DNA of 6,014 bases from Actinomycetota bacterium (lineage in GTDB: Bacteria; Actinomycetota; Acidimicrobiia; Acidimicrobiales; Iamiaceae). The stretch lies in assembly GCA_017882935.1 (NCBI GenBank), contig JADGOP010000160.1:1-6014 (forward strand), read 5' to 3'. A program made the position numbers and the translations under genes. This document shows, piece after piece, positions 5,284-6,014 of the stretch; the stretch's first letter is position 1; every line of letters begins with the position of its first letter. The notes beneath the pieces are model-generated. The model had not been told where the DNA came from. It saw nothing but the letters and a program-made list of their open reading frames with translations, and searched no databases.

Positions 5284-5937
5284 TCAGCGGGTGTGCCGCG
5301 ACAGGCGGGCCTGCAGGGCGGCCTTGGCGTCGGGCCACTCGGCGGCGAGCATCGAGTAGCGGGCGGTGTTGCGCACGGTGCCGTCGACGGCCAGGCGCTC
5401 GGCCCGCTCGATGCCCTCGAAGCCGGCGCCGAGCCGCTCGATGGCCCGGCGGGAGGCGTCGTTGCGGGCGTCGGTGCGCCACGACACGCACTCGGCCCCC
5501 CACGTCTCGAAGGCGTGCGTGACCATGAGCAGCTTGGCCTCGACGTTGACGCCGGTGCGCTGGGCCGACGCGGCGAGCCACGTGTAGCCGATCTCGCAGG
5601 TGTCGGGCGTGACCTTGCCGTGGCGGGAGCTGCCCTCGGGCCACGCCCAGCCCTCGATGCGACAGAAGCGGGTGCACCCGACCACCCGGTCGGCGCCCGT
5701 GGCCGGGTCGTCGAGGCGGACCGTGGCGAACGGGACCATGTGCCCCGCCTCCTGCCCGGCGAGCGCGGCGACGACGTAGGTGTGGGTCGCGGCCTCGCCG
5801 TCGGGCACCCAGCTCCAGCGGAACGGCGAGCGGTCCTCGGCGGCGGCCGCGGCGAGCCCGGCGACGTGGTGCAGGCCCAGGGGCTCGAGGCGGACGAGCG
5901 ACCCGGCGAGGGTCACGGGAGCTGCGACGGTGGCCAC
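5284..5937 (-). CDS. GNAT-family N-acetyltransferase (RimJ/RimL-like)
   Basis: A 217-residue protein of the GCN5-related acetyltransferase superfamily, RimJ/RimL subgroup; such enzymes move an acetyl group from acetyl-CoA to an amine of a protein, antibiotic or small molecule. The N-terminus VTLAGSLVRLEPLGLHHVAGL (residues 8-28) is the family's first strand and helix. The core strand EIGYTWLAAS (115-124) leads into the acetyl-CoA pyrophosphate loop QRTGVN (126-131) and the helix VEAKLLMVTHAFE (132-144). The strand VSWRTDARNDASRRAIERLGA (151-171) contains the conserved Asn159, Ser162 and Arg163 pattern. The start is a GTG at 5937, preceded by only a weak GGGGA; the frame is open to the window edge without another ATG or GTG, so a different start further upstream is not excluded but the family alignment fits this one. 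The acceptor is unknown. Confidence 0.92.
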   Translation of the reverse strand: MATVAAPVTLAGSLVRLEPLGLHHVAGLAAAAAEDRSPFRWSWVPDGEAATHTYVVAALAGQEAGHMVPFATVRLDDPATGADRVVGCTRFCRIEGWAWPEGSSRHGKVTPDTCEIGYTWLAASAQRTGVNVEAKLLMVTHAFETWGAECVSWRTDARNDASRRAIERLGAGFEGIERAERLAVDGTVRNTARYSMLAAEWPDAKAALQARLSRHTR

Positions 5938-5958
5938 GCCCAGACTGTTCCCCAGGTC

Positions 5959-5972
5959 GGCCCCGCGGGGCC
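5959..5972. other. 14-bp perfect GC palindrome upstream of the acetyltransferase gene
   Basis: GGCCCCGCGGGGCC is a perfect self-complementary sequence 21 bp ahead of the GTG start. It could be a short hairpin ending an upstream transcript or a protein-binding site. It is pure G/C and could be chance in DNA of this composition. The rest of the 77-bp leader (5938-6014) shows no promoter I can support. Confidence 0.3.
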
Positions 5973-6014
5973 AGCGGATTGCCGTCGACGAGTGGGCGTC
6001 AGACGCGCACGGCG

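Noticed and set aside
3738..5522. Plus-strand open frame of 594 codons across three minus-strand genes
   Set aside because: It spans several real genes and intergenic hairpins with compositionally biased, motif-free sequence, so it is a chance open frame.
5999..6014. Possible last codons (Ala-Val-Arg-Val-stop) of another minus-strand gene entering from the right edge
   Set aside because: A stop at 5999-6001 ends an open frame, but four codons are too few to support a gene. Sequence beyond the window is needed.

Overview
The window is GC-rich bacterial DNA (about 70% G+C by eye). Every gene I can support is on the minus strand. The strong G/C bias at third codon positions and the mix of a CoA-dependent catabolic operon, a GNAT acetyltransferase and a small secreted protein suggest an actinomycete-like bacterium (Actinomycetota, perhaps Acidimicrobiia). 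That placement is inferred from style and composition, not from a marker gene.

Reading in the direction of transcription (high to low coordinates), the layout is as follows. (1) A RimJ/RimL-type N-acetyltransferase with a GTG start (5937-5284). (2) A 103-bp gap holding a long inverted repeat (5204-5255). (3) An alpha/beta hydrolase (5180-4383). (4) A 109-bp gap with two weak hairpins and a very strong ribosome binding site. (5) A small secreted, basic, helical protein of 147 residues (4273-3830). (6) A 170-bp intergenic region with a GC-rich terminator-like hairpin (3768-3795), then a 42-bp dyad operator that overlaps a likely -10 box (3697-3738). (7) A three-gene catabolic block: an amidohydrolase-2 family protein (3659-2430), a crotonase/enoyl-CoA hydratase family protein (2407-1607) and an acyl-CoA synthetase (1524-10).

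The three-gene block is probably one transcription unit under the operator-promoter. The acyl-CoA synthetase would activate a carboxylic acid to its CoA thioester. The crotonase-fold protein would act on a CoA thioester. The amidohydrolase-fold protein would act as a metal-dependent hydrolase or decarboxylase on the same substrate or a breakdown product. The substrate cannot be read from the sequence. The crotonase lacks both glutamates of classical enoyl-CoA hydratase, so it may not be a simple hydratase.

There are no tRNA or rRNA genes, transposases, CRISPR arrays or phage genes. The most notable non-coding signals are the paired operator ahead of the catabolic block and two unrelated long hairpins of about 50 nt that sit between genes and could be dispersed palindromic elements. 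I see no clear case of an undescribed multi-gene system.
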